Below are positions 31,599-40,251 of a stretch of DNA of 64,000 bases, piece by piece. How positions within the stretch are numbered: position 1 is the stretch's first letter; each line of letters opens with the position of its first letter. The DNA lies in NCBI GenBank assembly GCA_050953285.1, contig JBMNMK010000001.1:390280-454279 (forward strand), read 5' to 3'. This DNA is from Olsenella_K sp050953285. GTDB taxonomy: Bacteria; Actinomycetota; Coriobacteriia; Coriobacteriales; Atopobiaceae. The notes under the pieces were generated by a model. The model ran no database searches. It was not told the DNA's origin and saw only the letters and a program-made list of their open reading frames with translations. Made by a program: the position numbers and the translations under genes.

Positions 31599-33506
31599 CT
31601 AATATTCGGGCGTGAGCTTGAATACCGTCTGGCTCCACTCTTGACCCGTTGTTTTAGCATCTGTAGAGCTTGAGAAACGTGAGTCGGGAGCGCCTACAAA
31701 TTCACGCAAAACCCAGTGACCAGTTGTTTCATCCTTATACAAGTCATTTACATCGGCAAAAGCTTTAGCAACAGTCTTAGAAGTGCCTACTTTTGTAAAC
31801 AGCACATCATCACGGAGTGCATTTTCATTATCTTGCGATGTTGTTAAAACAATCGTATCAGGGAAACTTGTAACAGAAGAGAATGTGTAGGTAGTTGAAC
31901 CATCTTCAGTAGAAGTATCTGTAGAAGCGCTACCAAGAACATTGCTGCCATTTTTGGTCATAGATTTTACGGTAACGCTCTTTGGTACTTTTACAGAAAT
32001 GCTTGAACCATTAGAGGTGTCAGGCTTCACCGTTACGGTAGTAGTGCCGTTGTCGCGCGTGACATCTGTGGTTGTCAAATCGAAAGTTGCGTTAGCAGTT
32101 TGATTTGTAAGCAAGCCTTTATCACGTGCAGCTTCTGCATGTGCAACCAATAGACGAGCCATTGCACGTGCGCCATTGGTGCGGGTGTCATTTTCTGTGA
32201 AGCCTGTTCCCATACGAGCGGTACCCGCCTGGAACACATCCATGCCGTCCATCGGCCAGCCTTGGATATAGCTAAGGAATGCATATTCAATGCCGAGCAC
32301 ACCGACATGAGCAGCTTCCCAATAATCGGTATTTTCCAGGTTTGGAACAGTGCGTCCGCCATCAGATTGGAGGGTTACGTCTTGCTCGTAAATAGTACCC
32401 TTCGCAATAGTGCCACCATTAATGAGCGTATTCAGCTTATCGTAAAGCTCGCCGTAGGTAACATTTGAATCAAGAGCAGAAGGCTCATTTGATCCACGGG
32501 ATTGAAGCACTTTGTTATATTCATCATACAGAGCTTGGTATGCCACCTTAAAGTTTGGAAGACCAATTCTGTTCTTGTACACATTATCGTTATTGGCTTC
32601 CGAGTTCTCATCATTCAAGCCAGCATTTTGCAGAACAGTATTCATGAGATACATGACTTCCACGCCGCTGTCATATTGCGTTTGGGGCGAAAGCTCAAAA
32701 GGAAGCTCAACATAGTAATCATAGGTGTTAGGTACCGCAGAAACAGGATTGGCGCACCAATACCATTGGCGCGTTCTTGTTCCATCGCTGTTTTCTTTTT
32801 CGGCGGGCATTATGAATACTGTTGCTGTACCCGTACCATCCATGTACTGTGTGTTGAGACTTGCACCTTTTGCTGATTCAGGGTCAAAACGATAAGTGGG
32901 GTTCAAATTGGTGCCGCCTATAGACACAAAAGAACCGGGAGCTTTGGTGAAATCTCCTTCATAAGGTGCAACAAAGGAAAGATTCTTATCTTCCACATAG
33001 CGGCTCACGCCTGCAACTGAGGGCTGGTCACCCGCGGGAACTATTTCCGTGTGGCGCACATAAAATGTTTTTGTGCTCCCGTCATTCAATTTAAGAATGA
33101 GCTTACGCAAATCACCGCCGGTATTTGGCTTTGTATCGATATTGTCGACGGTACCCCTTACGTCAAACCCTTTTGCACGAGCTTGCTCGTCATCATGAGC
33201 AAATACTGCATTACCACGAGGTACTTTGCCATTTTGAAGCTCATTGAGTACGTTGAGACGCTCTGCCAAAGGAGCATTTACATGATATGTGCTTGCGATG
33301 TCATTACGGGAGATAAAACCGTCACTGGCATCATAGTTCGGATATGGCGCTTGCGAATGCGTACTCACATCGTCTGTATCTGCTGCATAGGCGGTTGAGA
33401 TGGGTGCGACCATACCACCAAGTGAAAGCGCAGCAGTAAGTACAAAAGACACGGTCTTTTGCAAAAACTTGTGTTTCTGCAATGGTGGCGCATAAATGTC
33501 GTGCAT
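31599..33506 (-). CDS. Surface adhesin, secreted N-terminal part, ends at in-frame TAG
   Basis: 635 residues. A signal peptide with a long basic start covers residues 1 to about 43 (FLQKTVSFVLTAALSLGG, then ISTAYA with cleavage before ADT). The body has one WYWCANP cysteine motif and a helical region, which could be a thioester-type adhesion domain, though the usual signature is not certain. The frame ends KLTPEY-TAG and then continues without any shift into the Cna-B and sortase-anchor part (30816-31577). As it stands the product would be secreted but not anchored. The start ATG 33506 follows GGAGGGATCA. Composition is AT-richer than the neighbours. Confidence 0.82.
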   Translation of the reverse strand: MHDIYAPPLQKHKFLQKTVSFVLTAALSLGGMVAPISTAYAADTDDVSTHSQAPYPNYDASDGFISRNDIASTYHVNAPLAERLNVLNELQNGKVPRGNAVFAHDDEQARAKGFDVRGTVDNIDTKPNTGGDLRKLILKLNDGSTKTFYVRHTEIVPAGDQPSVAGVSRYVEDKNLSFVAPYEGDFTKAPGSFVSIGGTNLNPTYRFDPESAKGASLNTQYMDGTGTATVFIMPAEKENSDGTRTRQWYWCANPVSAVPNTYDYYVELPFELSPQTQYDSGVEVMYLMNTVLQNAGLNDENSEANNDNVYKNRIGLPNFKVAYQALYDEYNKVLQSRGSNEPSALDSNVTYGELYDKLNTLINGGTIAKGTIYEQDVTLQSDGGRTVPNLENTDYWEAAHVGVLGIEYAFLSYIQGWPMDGMDVFQAGTARMGTGFTENDTRTNGARAMARLLVAHAEAARDKGLLTNQTANATFDLTTTDVTRDNGTTTVTVKPDTSNGSSISVKVPKSVTVKSMTKNGSNVLGSASTDTSTEDGSTTYTFSSVTSFPDTIVLTTSQDNENALRDDVLFTKVGTSKTVAKAFADVNDLYKDETTGHWVLREFVGAPDSRFSSSTDAKTTGQEWSQTVFKLTPEY

Positions 33507-33853
33507 TGATCCCTCCATTTTTAGGAAACATTACAAAAGCTCAGCAAAAGCTGAACTTTCCTCTTGAGATACTCTACCATCCAATCGCTGGCTAACAAAG
33601 GGCGCCATCTCTCTGAATGCATAAGAGTTGTCCGTAAAATGTAGGGTAAAACGGCAGAAATGACCCTCGGATCATATAAAACAAGGAACATAGAGCTGTG
33701 TCTTTAGAAACTCCAAGAAGATGGGATACGTTCAATAAAACATTTGCGCGGCCATATATACATGAATATAAGTATTATGTGAACATGAGTGTGCTGCTCA
33801 TGCGCATAAGGGTGTACCTGGCCAATCTACGAATAGCAATCGTACAAGTGCGA
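33507..33853 (-). other. AT-rich intergenic stretch upstream of the adhesin
   Basis: About 350 bases between the tmRNA terminator and the adhesin. A small hairpin (AAGC-TCAGC-AAAA-GCTGA-ACTT, 33537-33558) lies in the expected leader about 30 bases before the adhesin start. Repeated TTTTAT-like and TATA-like stretches suit a promoter region, but no single pair of boxes stands out. No gene is supported. Confidence 0.5.
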
Positions 33854-33891
33854 ACAAAAAAACGAACTATACCAACGTGGAATATAGTTCG
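33854..33891 (-). terminator. Terminator of tmRNA
   Basis: On the minus strand CGAACTATA...TATAGTTCG is followed by seven T, 14 bases after the mature 3' end of tmRNA. Confidence 0.9.
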
Positions 33892-33904
33892 CCTAATTCT
33901 CTTA

Positions 33905-34269
33905 TGGTGGAGGCGCGGAGAATCGAACTCCGGTCCAAAATAGCTCCCTGATGGGTTTCTCCAAGCTCAGTTACCAGTTAGGTTTAAGAAGCATCACACC
34001 TAGCAACCTGCGTTCAGCTTCCGAGCTGGTTCAGTCTTTGCGCACAGCATACCAGCCACGTCCGCGCGCGCATCCCTCTTAAATGACGTCGCGCTGCCAG
34101 CGAGGGAGACCAGCAGGTTGACGTGCTGCTTTTAACTAAGCAGCAAGAGCCATAGGCTCGTAAGAAGAAGTGTTGTCAATTAAATTTGACGGTGCCCCTG
34201 TTTAACGTGGCAAGGCGACCACGGCTTGCTTCCCATCTCAGATCTACCCTGTCGAAACCAGTCGCCCCC
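33905..34269 (-). ncRNA. ssrA: Transfer-messenger RNA (tmRNA)
   Basis: 365 bases. The 5' end is GGGGGCGACTGGTTTCGACA and the 3' end is GGACCGGAGTTCGATTCTCC followed by the acceptor strand and an encoded CCA; GGGGGCG pairs with CGCCTCC, with one G-U. A CGTGG...CCACG stem upstream of the tag suits pseudoknot 1. The tag frame ends in ALAA then TAG (34136-34177). It is one-piece, not permuted. tmRNA with SmpB rescues ribosomes stalled on broken mRNA and tags the product for proteolysis. Confidence 0.97.
34136..34177 (-). other. tmRNA tag-peptide reading frame
   Basis: Reading on the minus strand from GAC at 34177: DNTSSYEPMALAA, then TAG. GAC is preferred as resume codon because TAATT precedes it, matching the TAGTC that precedes the resume codon in E. 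coli. The frame is open further upstream to a GCA, so a longer tag is possible. The ALAA end is the usual ClpXP degron. Confidence 0.75.
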
Positions 34270-34275
34270 ATTGAG

Positions 34276-34306
34276 ATGCAGATGGAGACCACCATGCATA
34301 TGTCAA
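34276..34306 (-). promoter_or_regulatory. Probable tmRNA promoter
   Basis: A perfect -35 TTGACA lies at 34306-34301 on the minus strand. At a 17-base spacing the -10 would be ATCTGC, a poor match, about 8 bases before the mature 5' end. The placing is therefore moderate at best. Confidence 0.4.
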
Positions 34307-34469
34307 GTTACAAGCGCTGCTCACTACATATATCAAATAGCTCATGTAAGCGTAGCGCTGAGCCATTATACCCGATCCCAACCAATTCATGCATTTGCCG
34401 TGCAGCTGCATAGATCTCCATCCAAAGTGGTACACACTTCAGACAGCGCACGTGAGGCGGAGGCATGCT

Positions 34470-35501
34470 ATGAACAATAACGTGGACGTACAGGCACAGG
34501 AAGAAAAAAATATGAGCGAGAAGCCCTTGGACGAGAAGCCCAGTGCTCTAACAGCCACATCGCATGCCACACCTGAGCAGGGATTCTTATACGACGTATC
34601 TCAATCCAACAATGCCCTCGTGCTTGAGGGTGGCGGCTGTCGTGGCGTATTTACGGCAGGGGTACTCGACGTGCTTATGGAGCACGGAGTCTACGATTTC
34701 TCTAGCGTCTGGGGTACATCGGCTGGTGCACTCAATGCCACAAGCTATAAATCCCGTCAGATCGGCAGGACGCTGCGTATTATTCTGGCATTTCGTGACG
34801 ACAAGCGCATGATGTCTCTGCGCTCCTTTGCCAAGACCGGTAATCTTACAGGAGACGAGTTTCTCTATCACGAGGTTCAAGACGAGATTGATCCAGCCGA
34901 CATAGAGACTTTCAACAACAATCCGCTGCGTATGTACTGCGTCACAACAGACATGGTCTTTGGCTCGCCTGTCTATCTGGAGTGCTCCTCGCTTCCGCAT
35001 GATGTAGATATGATCCGCGCTTCAGCTTCACTTCCGCTTTTCTCGCGTCCTGTAGAATGTGCTGGACACCGGCTACTGGATGGCGGCACCAGTGATTCTA
35101 TTCCCCTAGAAGCTGCTCTTGACCTTAAAGGAACACCCGTTCAGACACCGCACCCACATGCAGAGCGCGCACTTGTGGTGCTGACGCAACACACGTCGTA
35201 TATAAAAGATGGCAAGACGGAGCAGCTCGTAGCGCGCTCGCACCGTTATGATGAGTACCCCTATTACATACATGCCTTAAAGTCGCGTGCTGATCGCTAT
35301 AATGCGCAGCGCAATCGCGTGTGGCAGCTTGAGCAAGAGGGTAGGGCCTTTGTGTTCTCTCCATCTAAGCCCGTGAGTGTCTCTACCGCCGAGCGTAAGG
35401 GTGAGCTTTTGCTTGAACTCTATATAGATGGACGCACCCAGGCACAAAATCGCCTGAGTGCGCTCAAAGAATTCCTGCGTGGCGCACAGAACACAGCATA
35501 A
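34470..35501 (+). CDS. Patatin-like phospholipase
   Basis: A 343-residue serine hydrolase of the patatin family with the complete catalytic set: oxyanion loop EGGGCRGVFTAGV, nucleophile GTSAG and the partner Asp in DGGTSDSIP. Family members cleave acyl chains from phospholipids. No signal peptide is seen; the first 50 residues are polar and probably disordered. The start ATG 34470 follows GGCGGAGGC; the frame extends 27 codons upstream without support. It stands alone, divergent from ssrA and convergent with the kinase gene. Confidence 0.92.
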   Translation: MNNNVDVQAQEEKNMSEKPLDEKPSALTATSHATPEQGFLYDVSQSNNALVLEGGGCRGVFTAGVLDVLMEHGVYDFSSVWGTSAGALNATSYKSRQIGRTLRIILAFRDDKRMMSLRSFAKTGNLTGDEFLYHEVQDEIDPADIETFNNNPLRMYCVTTDMVFGSPVYLECSSLPHDVDMIRASASLPLFSRPVECAGHRLLDGGTSDSIPLEAALDLKGTPVQTPHPHAERALVVLTQHTSYIKDGKTEQLVARSHRYDEYPYYIHALKSRADRYNAQRNRVWQLEQEGRAFVFSPSKPVSVSTAERKGELLLELYIDGRTQAQNRLSALKEFLRGAQNTA

Positions 35502-35548
35502 AGCATACCGCCCATGGTCTGTCTGAGTGACTTATTTGGTCACTGACC

Positions 35549-36481
35549 CTAGATGAGACGGGTAAGCGTAACCTCAGAGACCAAAGAGTCGATAAGGTCA
35601 CGCGGGGCAACTTTTGTACCTGGCTGCATGGCACAAGCTGCGCCTGCTGCCATCGCCAGACGCATAATGCCCTCGTCAGCAAGTCCCACTTCTTCTCCAT
35701 AAGCGCAGGCAGCCACCACTGCATCGCCTGAACCAACGGTGGATCCCACGCGAACATCTGGTGCGCGTGCCAGCCATGCTTCATCCGCAGAAACAAACAA
35801 GGCACCCTCCTTGCCAAGCGTTATCACCACATGTGAAATTCCGCTGCCGGCAAGCGTACAAGCAGCCTCGGCCATGTCCTGCGTACTATCAAAATGACGC
35901 TTCGTCAGACCAGAAAATGCATCTACATTGGGTTTGATAAGGAAGGGAACTGCCGCAACGCCGCACTCTAAGCTCTCGCCATGAGAATCCAAAAAAACCT
36001 TGCAGCCCTTCTCCTTGAGTGCAGAAATCCAGTGAGCATAGGTATTTGAAGGTGCTCCAAAGGTCAGATCTCCTGCCAAAACAACAATGTCGTTCGGTTT
36101 TACGCGGGCGAGAAGATCGGTGAGAACGCCTGCGATTGTCTCAATCGGGACTTCCGGTCCGGGCTCGTTGATGTCTGTTTTGGTACCATGCACACCATCG
36201 AGCACCTTGAGATTGGTGCGTGTCTCGCCTGGAACCTCATGGGCAACAGCATTGATACCCAGATCAATGAGTTGCTGATGGATCCATGCTCCAGCATTGC
36301 CACCTAGAAGGCAGATGGCGCATGAAGTGCCATCGAGCGCACGGATGGCTTTGGACACATTGATGCCTTTGCCGCCTGCGTCCCACCTGAGCTCTTGGAT
36401 GCGGTTTACTCGGTCAATAGAAAAATTGGCAATGTCCGCAGTCTTGTCAATAGCTGGATTGAGCGTAACGGTGTAGATCAT
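35549..36481 (-). CDS. PfkB-family sugar-phosphate kinase, 1-phosphofructokinase/tagatose-6-phosphate kinase type
   Basis: A 310-residue ribokinase-fold enzyme. The start MIYTVTLNPAIDKTADI and the AGGKGINVSKAI loop are typical of FruK and LacC, and the C-terminal anion-hole motif reads VGSGDAVVAA with the catalytic Asp. The likely reaction is ATP-dependent phosphorylation of fructose 1-phosphate or tagatose 6-phosphate to a bisphosphate. No PTS genes are adjacent, so the substrate cannot be chosen. Its stop is 48 bases from the patatin-gene stop (convergent); no clear terminator is seen between them. Confidence 0.88.
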   Translation of the reverse strand: MIYTVTLNPAIDKTADIANFSIDRVNRIQELRWDAGGKGINVSKAIRALDGTSCAICLLGGNAGAWIHQQLIDLGINAVAHEVPGETRTNLKVLDGVHGTKTDINEPGPEVPIETIAGVLTDLLARVKPNDIVVLAGDLTFGAPSNTYAHWISALKEKGCKVFLDSHGESLECGVAAVPFLIKPNVDAFSGLTKRHFDSTQDMAEAACTLAGSGISHVVITLGKEGALFVSADEAWLARAPDVRVGSTVGSGDAVVAACAYGEEVGLADEGIMRLAMAAGAACAMQPGTKVAPRDLIDSLVSEVTLTRLI

Positions 36482-36528
36482 CTTTGCCTCCTGTTTGGGG
36501 CATATTGGGGCATAACCTGATGGTTGCT

Positions 36529-37038
36529 CTAGGCACTCGGCACAAATGAAGATGCCTTAGGCGGCGTCTTGCCCTTGAGCGTGGAGTGGTAATAGGAGTA
36601 GGTCATGGGCTCTGCGCTAGAGATGCGCTCGGCATCGACCACTTCACCCACAAAGATGACATGGGTGCCCACGTCGAGCGTCTGCACAACCTTGCAGGTG
36701 ATCACGGCTGCAGAGCACGCAGGCGTGTAGGGATCACCCAGGCTGGTGTAGCGCTTCTCAAGCCCGCCGAACTTATCGAACTCGGTAGAAGTTCTAAAGC
36801 CAAAGCGCCCCACATAGGGCATGTCGGCCTCCGTGGTGATGGGGCACAAGGCAAAGTGACCGGCCTTTTCTATGACAGACTCTGTGTGGTTTTCTTTGTT
36901 GACAACCACCTCAACCTGGATGGGCTCGCTCGTGACCTGAAGGCCGGTGTTGATAAGACATGCGCCCCAGTCGTCTTCATGCTCGGCGCTGACCACGTAG
37001 AGGCCAGACGGAAACGTAAAGAGTGCCGTTGCATCCAT
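36529..37038 (-). CDS. Flavin reductase-like (FMN-binding) domain protein
   Basis: A 169-residue protein of the flavin reductase/FMN-binding split-barrel family. FPSGLYVVSAEHEDDWGACLINT matches the family start in shortened form, and VEVVVNKENHT and GHFALCPI follow in the right places. In anaerobes such proteins often pair with rubredoxin or act as NAD(P)H:flavin oxidoreductases. The start ATG 37038 is chosen for AGAAGGG upstream; the frame is open 12 codons further. It is followed on the same strand by the PfkB kinase, 47 bases on. Confidence 0.85.
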   Translation of the reverse strand: MDATALFTFPSGLYVVSAEHEDDWGACLINTGLQVTSEPIQVEVVVNKENHTESVIEKAGHFALCPITTEADMPYVGRFGFRTSTEFDKFGGLEKRYTSLGDPYTPACSAAVITCKVVQTLDVGTHVIFVGEVVDAERISSAEPMTYSYYHSTLKGKTPPKASSFVPSA

Positions 37039-37262
37039 CAAAATTCCCTTCTTCCAAATTATCCTATGTGCCAAGTGTAGAGCACTTTAACCCAGGCGGC
37101 ATATACGTGGGAAAACTTTGTGGACGAGCAATGTTTTCCTAGACTTGAGTGGTTGTCGTGATACTATTTATAAGCTTTTGCAACAGAGCCCCGTAATCTC
37201 TGATAGGAAAGCATGACAGCTTGTCCAGAAGCCGTCTAAACGCAGTATGTAGGAGGAGTCAA

Positions 37263-37703
37263 GTGAAAAAGTCGACTCAGTACGCCAAGCGCGGTGAGGT
37301 CGAGCGCAAGTGGGTGCTCATCGACGCAGATGGTGCAACTCTTGGCCGTCTGGCAACCAAGGCCGCAATGATTCTTCGCGGCAAGAATAAGCCTCAGTAC
37401 ACGCCCAACACTGACACTGGTGATTTCGTTATCATCATCAATGCAGATAAGGTCAAGCTCACGGGCAACAAGGCAGAGACCAAGACCTATTGGCGCTATT
37501 CTGGCTGGCTCGGCGGTATGAAGTTTGAGTCTTTCAAGGAGGCCATGGCCAAGCATCCTGAGCGCGTGATTGAGCACGCTGTCCAGGGCATGCTGCCCAA
37601 GACCACCCTTGGCCGTCAGCAGGCTCTCAAGCTCAAGGTCTATGCAGGCCCAGAGCACCCGCACCAAGCTCAGAACCCCGTCAAGATTGATCTGGAGGCG
37701 TAA
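37263..37703 (+). CDS. rplM: Ribosomal protein L13 (uL13)
   Basis: 146 residues from GTG 37263, which follows a strong AGGAGGA; the frame is open 14 codons upstream without support. The sequence KWVLIDADGATLGRLAT and GMLPKTTLGRQ are family hallmarks. L13 and S9 are adjacent in nearly all bacteria, as here. L13 acts in early 50S assembly and in some bacteria represses its own operon from the leader, which here spans about 190 bases. Confidence 0.97.
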   Translation: MKKSTQYAKRGEVERKWVLIDADGATLGRLATKAAMILRGKNKPQYTPNTDTGDFVIIINADKVKLTGNKAETKTYWRYSGWLGGMKFESFKEAMAKHPERVIEHAVQGMLPKTTLGRQQALKLKVYAGPEHPHQAQNPVKIDLEA

Positions 37704-37706
37704 CGG

Positions 37707-38102
37707 ATGGCTGATAACTCCGCTGTTTACACCGGCACCGGCCGTCGCAAGGAGGCCACCGCTCGCGTGCGCCTTGTTCCCGGCACCGGCAAGGTTATTG
37801 TCAATGGTCGTGACGCAGCTGACTACTTTGGTCGTCAGCAGCTCGTCGATAATGCATGTGCTCCTTTCCGCGTAACGGACACCGTTGATCACTTTGATGT
37901 GTACGCCAACTGTGATGGCGGCGGCATCAACGGCCAGTCAGGCGCAGTCCGTCTGGGTATTGCCCGCGCACTTCTTGAGGCTGGCGATTATCGCGCAGAG
38001 CTCAAGAAGGCCGGCTTCCTCACCCGTGATGCACGTGCTGTGGAGCGCAAGAAGTACGGTCTCAAGAAGGCCCGCAAGCGCCCGCAGTTCTCCAAGCGCT
38101 AA
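37707..38102 (+). CDS. rpsI: Ribosomal protein S9 (uS9)
   Basis: 131 residues starting 4 bases after the rplM stop. The start YTGTGRRKEATARVRL and the C-terminal KKYGLKKARKRPQFSKR are typical; the last residues, SKR, reach the P-site tRNA in the ribosome. Confidence 0.97.
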   Translation: MADNSAVYTGTGRRKEATARVRLVPGTGKVIVNGRDAADYFGRQQLVDNACAPFRVTDTVDHFDVYANCDGGGINGQSGAVRLGIARALLEAGDYRAELKKAGFLTRDARAVERKKYGLKKARKRPQFSKR

Positions 38103-38135
38103 ACGCCTGGTACCTGTACCACTATGGCACTTCCA

Positions 38136-38167
38136 AGGACTCGTCTTTGTGGCGAGTCCTTTTTTTA
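38136..38167 (+). terminator. Terminator after rpsI
   Basis: AGGACTCG-TCTTTGTGG-CGAGTCCT followed by TTTTTTT: an 8-bp stem and a U-run about 35 bases after rpsI. Confidence 0.93.
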
Positions 38168-38342
38168 TATGCCGATGCGTATGTCGTGATCTTGCGGGCG
38201 TGAGGTTGGTACCATATAGGCTTGTATCGCGCACAATCTGCGTGATAATTTGAAGTCTTATTTGGCTGTGGCCCAAGAGAGCTGCCTTTGTTTGCCGCAT
38301 GAGCATCCATGCATGCAAGCACGGCTCGAGGGAGGGAAGACC

Positions 38343-39683
38343 GTGAAATACTTTGGTACGGATGGCTTTAGAGGTCGTGCAAATGAAGGTCTGACGGTTG
38401 AGCATGCCTTCAAGATTGGCCGCTTTGTGGGCTGGTTTTATGGCATCAACCGCAACCGCAAGGCGCGTGTGGTCTTGGGTAAAGATACCCGCCGCTCAAG
38501 TTACATGTTTGAGTCCGCGCTGGTGGCAGGGCTGGTGGCGTCGGGCGCAGATGCCTACCTCTTGCATGTTATCCCCACGCCTGGTCTGTCATATGAGGTA
38601 GTTGATGGCAATTTTGATTGCGGCATCATGGTGACGGCCTCCCACAACCCCTATACGGACAACGGCATCAAGCTGGTCAATCGTGAGGGCTACAAGATGG
38701 ACGAAGACGTCTTGTCCCAGATTGAAGACTACATAGATGACAAGCTGGAGCTGCCGCTTGCCACGGGCGATAAGATCGGGTGCACCGTGGATTACATGCA
38801 AGGAAGAAACCGCTACATAGCAAGTCTCATTGCCTCCGCAAACTTCTCCCTGCAGGGCGTCAAAGTGGGTCTGGACTGCGCAAATGGTGCAGCGTCTTCC
38901 GTTGCAAAGCCGGTGTTTGACGCGCTGGGAGCAGACGTTCGCATCATCAATAATGCACCAAACGGCTTCAATATCAACGTGGACGCTGGCTCCACCCACA
39001 TAGAGCGCCTCCAGCGCCATGTGGTAGAAAATGCGCTCGATGTGGGCTTTGCCTTCGACGGAGACGCGGACCGCTGCCTGGCGGTGGACGAGCGCGGCCA
39101 CGTGGTTGATGGAGACCTCATCTTGTACGTGTGCGGCAAGTACCTAAACAAGCACGGCCGGCTTGCCAAAGGCACTGTGGTGCCGACGGTCATGTCCAAC
39201 TTCGGCTTTATCCGCGCCCTTGAAGAGGCACATCTTGCCTATGAGACCACGGCCGTGGGCGATAAGAACGTCTACGCGTGCATGCGTGCCAACGGATATT
39301 CGCTCGGTGGTGAGCAGTCCGGCCACATCATCTTTGGCGACATCGAAAAGACCGGCGACGGCATCATGACAGCGCTGCGCCTCTGTGAAGTCATCCGTGC
39401 GGAGCGCGAGCCCCTCTCAGAGCTCACGCGCCCTGTGCACCTCTATCCGCAGGTGCTCATCAACGTGCGCGTGACGGACAAAGAGCAGGCCATGGCGGCG
39501 CCGGAGGTCCTGGCAGCAATTGATGAGGCCCAGGAGCTTTTGGGCAAAGACGGCCGCGTTTTGGTGCGCGCCTCTGGCACAGAGCCGCTCGTGCGCGTGC
39601 TGGCAGAAGCTCCCACCGACGAGCTCTGCCGCCGCGCAGACGACATTGTGATCCGCGCGCTTGAGCCCTTTAAGGCAGAGTAG
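38343..39683 (+). CDS. glmM: Phosphoglucosamine mutase
   Basis: Converts glucosamine 6-phosphate to the 1-phosphate for UDP-GlcNAc synthesis. 446 residues. All four active-site loops are canonical: TASHNPYTDNG with the phosphorylated Ser, DGDADRCLAVDE for Mg, GGEQSGHIIFGD, and RASGTEPLVRV for phosphate. The start GTG 38343 follows GAGGGAGGGA; the open frame reaches 31 codons further up without similarity. It leads a run of close-packed genes continuing to the tsaB-rimI-tsaD fusion. Confidence 0.97.
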   Translation: MKYFGTDGFRGRANEGLTVEHAFKIGRFVGWFYGINRNRKARVVLGKDTRRSSYMFESALVAGLVASGADAYLLHVIPTPGLSYEVVDGNFDCGIMVTASHNPYTDNGIKLVNREGYKMDEDVLSQIEDYIDDKLELPLATGDKIGCTVDYMQGRNRYIASLIASANFSLQGVKVGLDCANGAASSVAKPVFDALGADVRIINNAPNGFNINVDAGSTHIERLQRHVVENALDVGFAFDGDADRCLAVDERGHVVDGDLILYVCGKYLNKHGRLAKGTVVPTVMSNFGFIRALEEAHLAYETTAVGDKNVYACMRANGYSLGGEQSGHIIFGDIEKTGDGIMTALRLCEVIRAEREPLSELTRPVHLYPQVLINVRVTDKEQAMAAPEVLAAIDEAQELLGKDGRVLVRASGTEPLVRVLAEAPTDELCRRADDIVIRALEPFKAE

Positions 39684-39691
39684 GAGCTGTC

Positions 39692-40246
39692 GTGGAGCAG
39701 GCAGGCGTTGGGGTCACCATGCTGGAGATCGCGCGCGTCAAACGGGCACGCGCGCGTCGGCCACGTCTGGTGGCGCGCGCCTTGAGCGCGCATGAGCAGA
39801 TGTGGTGTGAGCGCTCTTCTCGCCCAGATGAGCGCTATGCGGCCATGTTGGCTGCGCACGGAGCGGTCTTAAAGGCCATCGGTGCGCCGGTGCCCTTGGC
39901 ACTTCGCGCGGGCGAGATAGACGTGGAGCATGAAAACAATGCGGTTTCCGTGCGTCTTTCTGGCCGGGCAGAGGCGTTGGCTGCCGCGCAACACATCACG
40001 TCGGTGGCGCTTTCTTTGTCCTACACCAGAGAGGTTGCCGTGGCAAACGCCGTGGCCATGACCGATGCCGTGAAGCCTCAGCAGCGCACAGAGATAAGCG
40101 CAGATGAAGAGCTCAGACAGTCGTTTAAGCGAGCGCGTTCTGTATTGGACGAGCTCGATCAGATACAAGAAACCGGGCTGGTCGAAGCCGGTGGCGCAGA
40201 GGATGAGCAGCTGCGCGCCACGGCAGATTTTGCCCGTGAGAGGTGA
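39692..40246 (+). CDS. AcpS-like protein lacking the metal ligands
   Basis: 184 residues. Residues 5-125 align by eye along the whole of holo-ACP synthase: GVGVTMLEIARV against GLGTDIVEIARI of E. coli AcpS, then RLVARALSAHE, AAHGAVLKAIG against AVKEAAAKAFG, and VALSLSYTREVAVANAV against the C-terminal strand. The two Mg ligands are gone: the Asp of GTDIVEI is Thr9, and the Glu of KEA is Gly57 (preceding Lys also lost). It is unlikely to transfer phosphopantetheine in the normal way. About 55 polar residues follow at the C-terminus. Its place between glmM and nnr is where acpS is often found. The start is GTG 39692 after TAGGAGCT. Confidence 0.75.
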   Translation: MEQAGVGVTMLEIARVKRARARRPRLVARALSAHEQMWCERSSRPDERYAAMLAAHGAVLKAIGAPVPLALRAGEIDVEHENNAVSVRLSGRAEALAAAQHITSVALSLSYTREVAVANAVAMTDAVKPQQRTEISADEELRQSFKRARSVLDELDQIQETGLVEAGGAEDEQLRATADFARER

Positions 40247-40251
40247 TGCTC

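Noticed and set aside
30629..33904. A complete mobile element
   Set aside because: No transposase, integrase, terminal inverted repeats or flanking duplication was seen; only composition and position hint at transfer.
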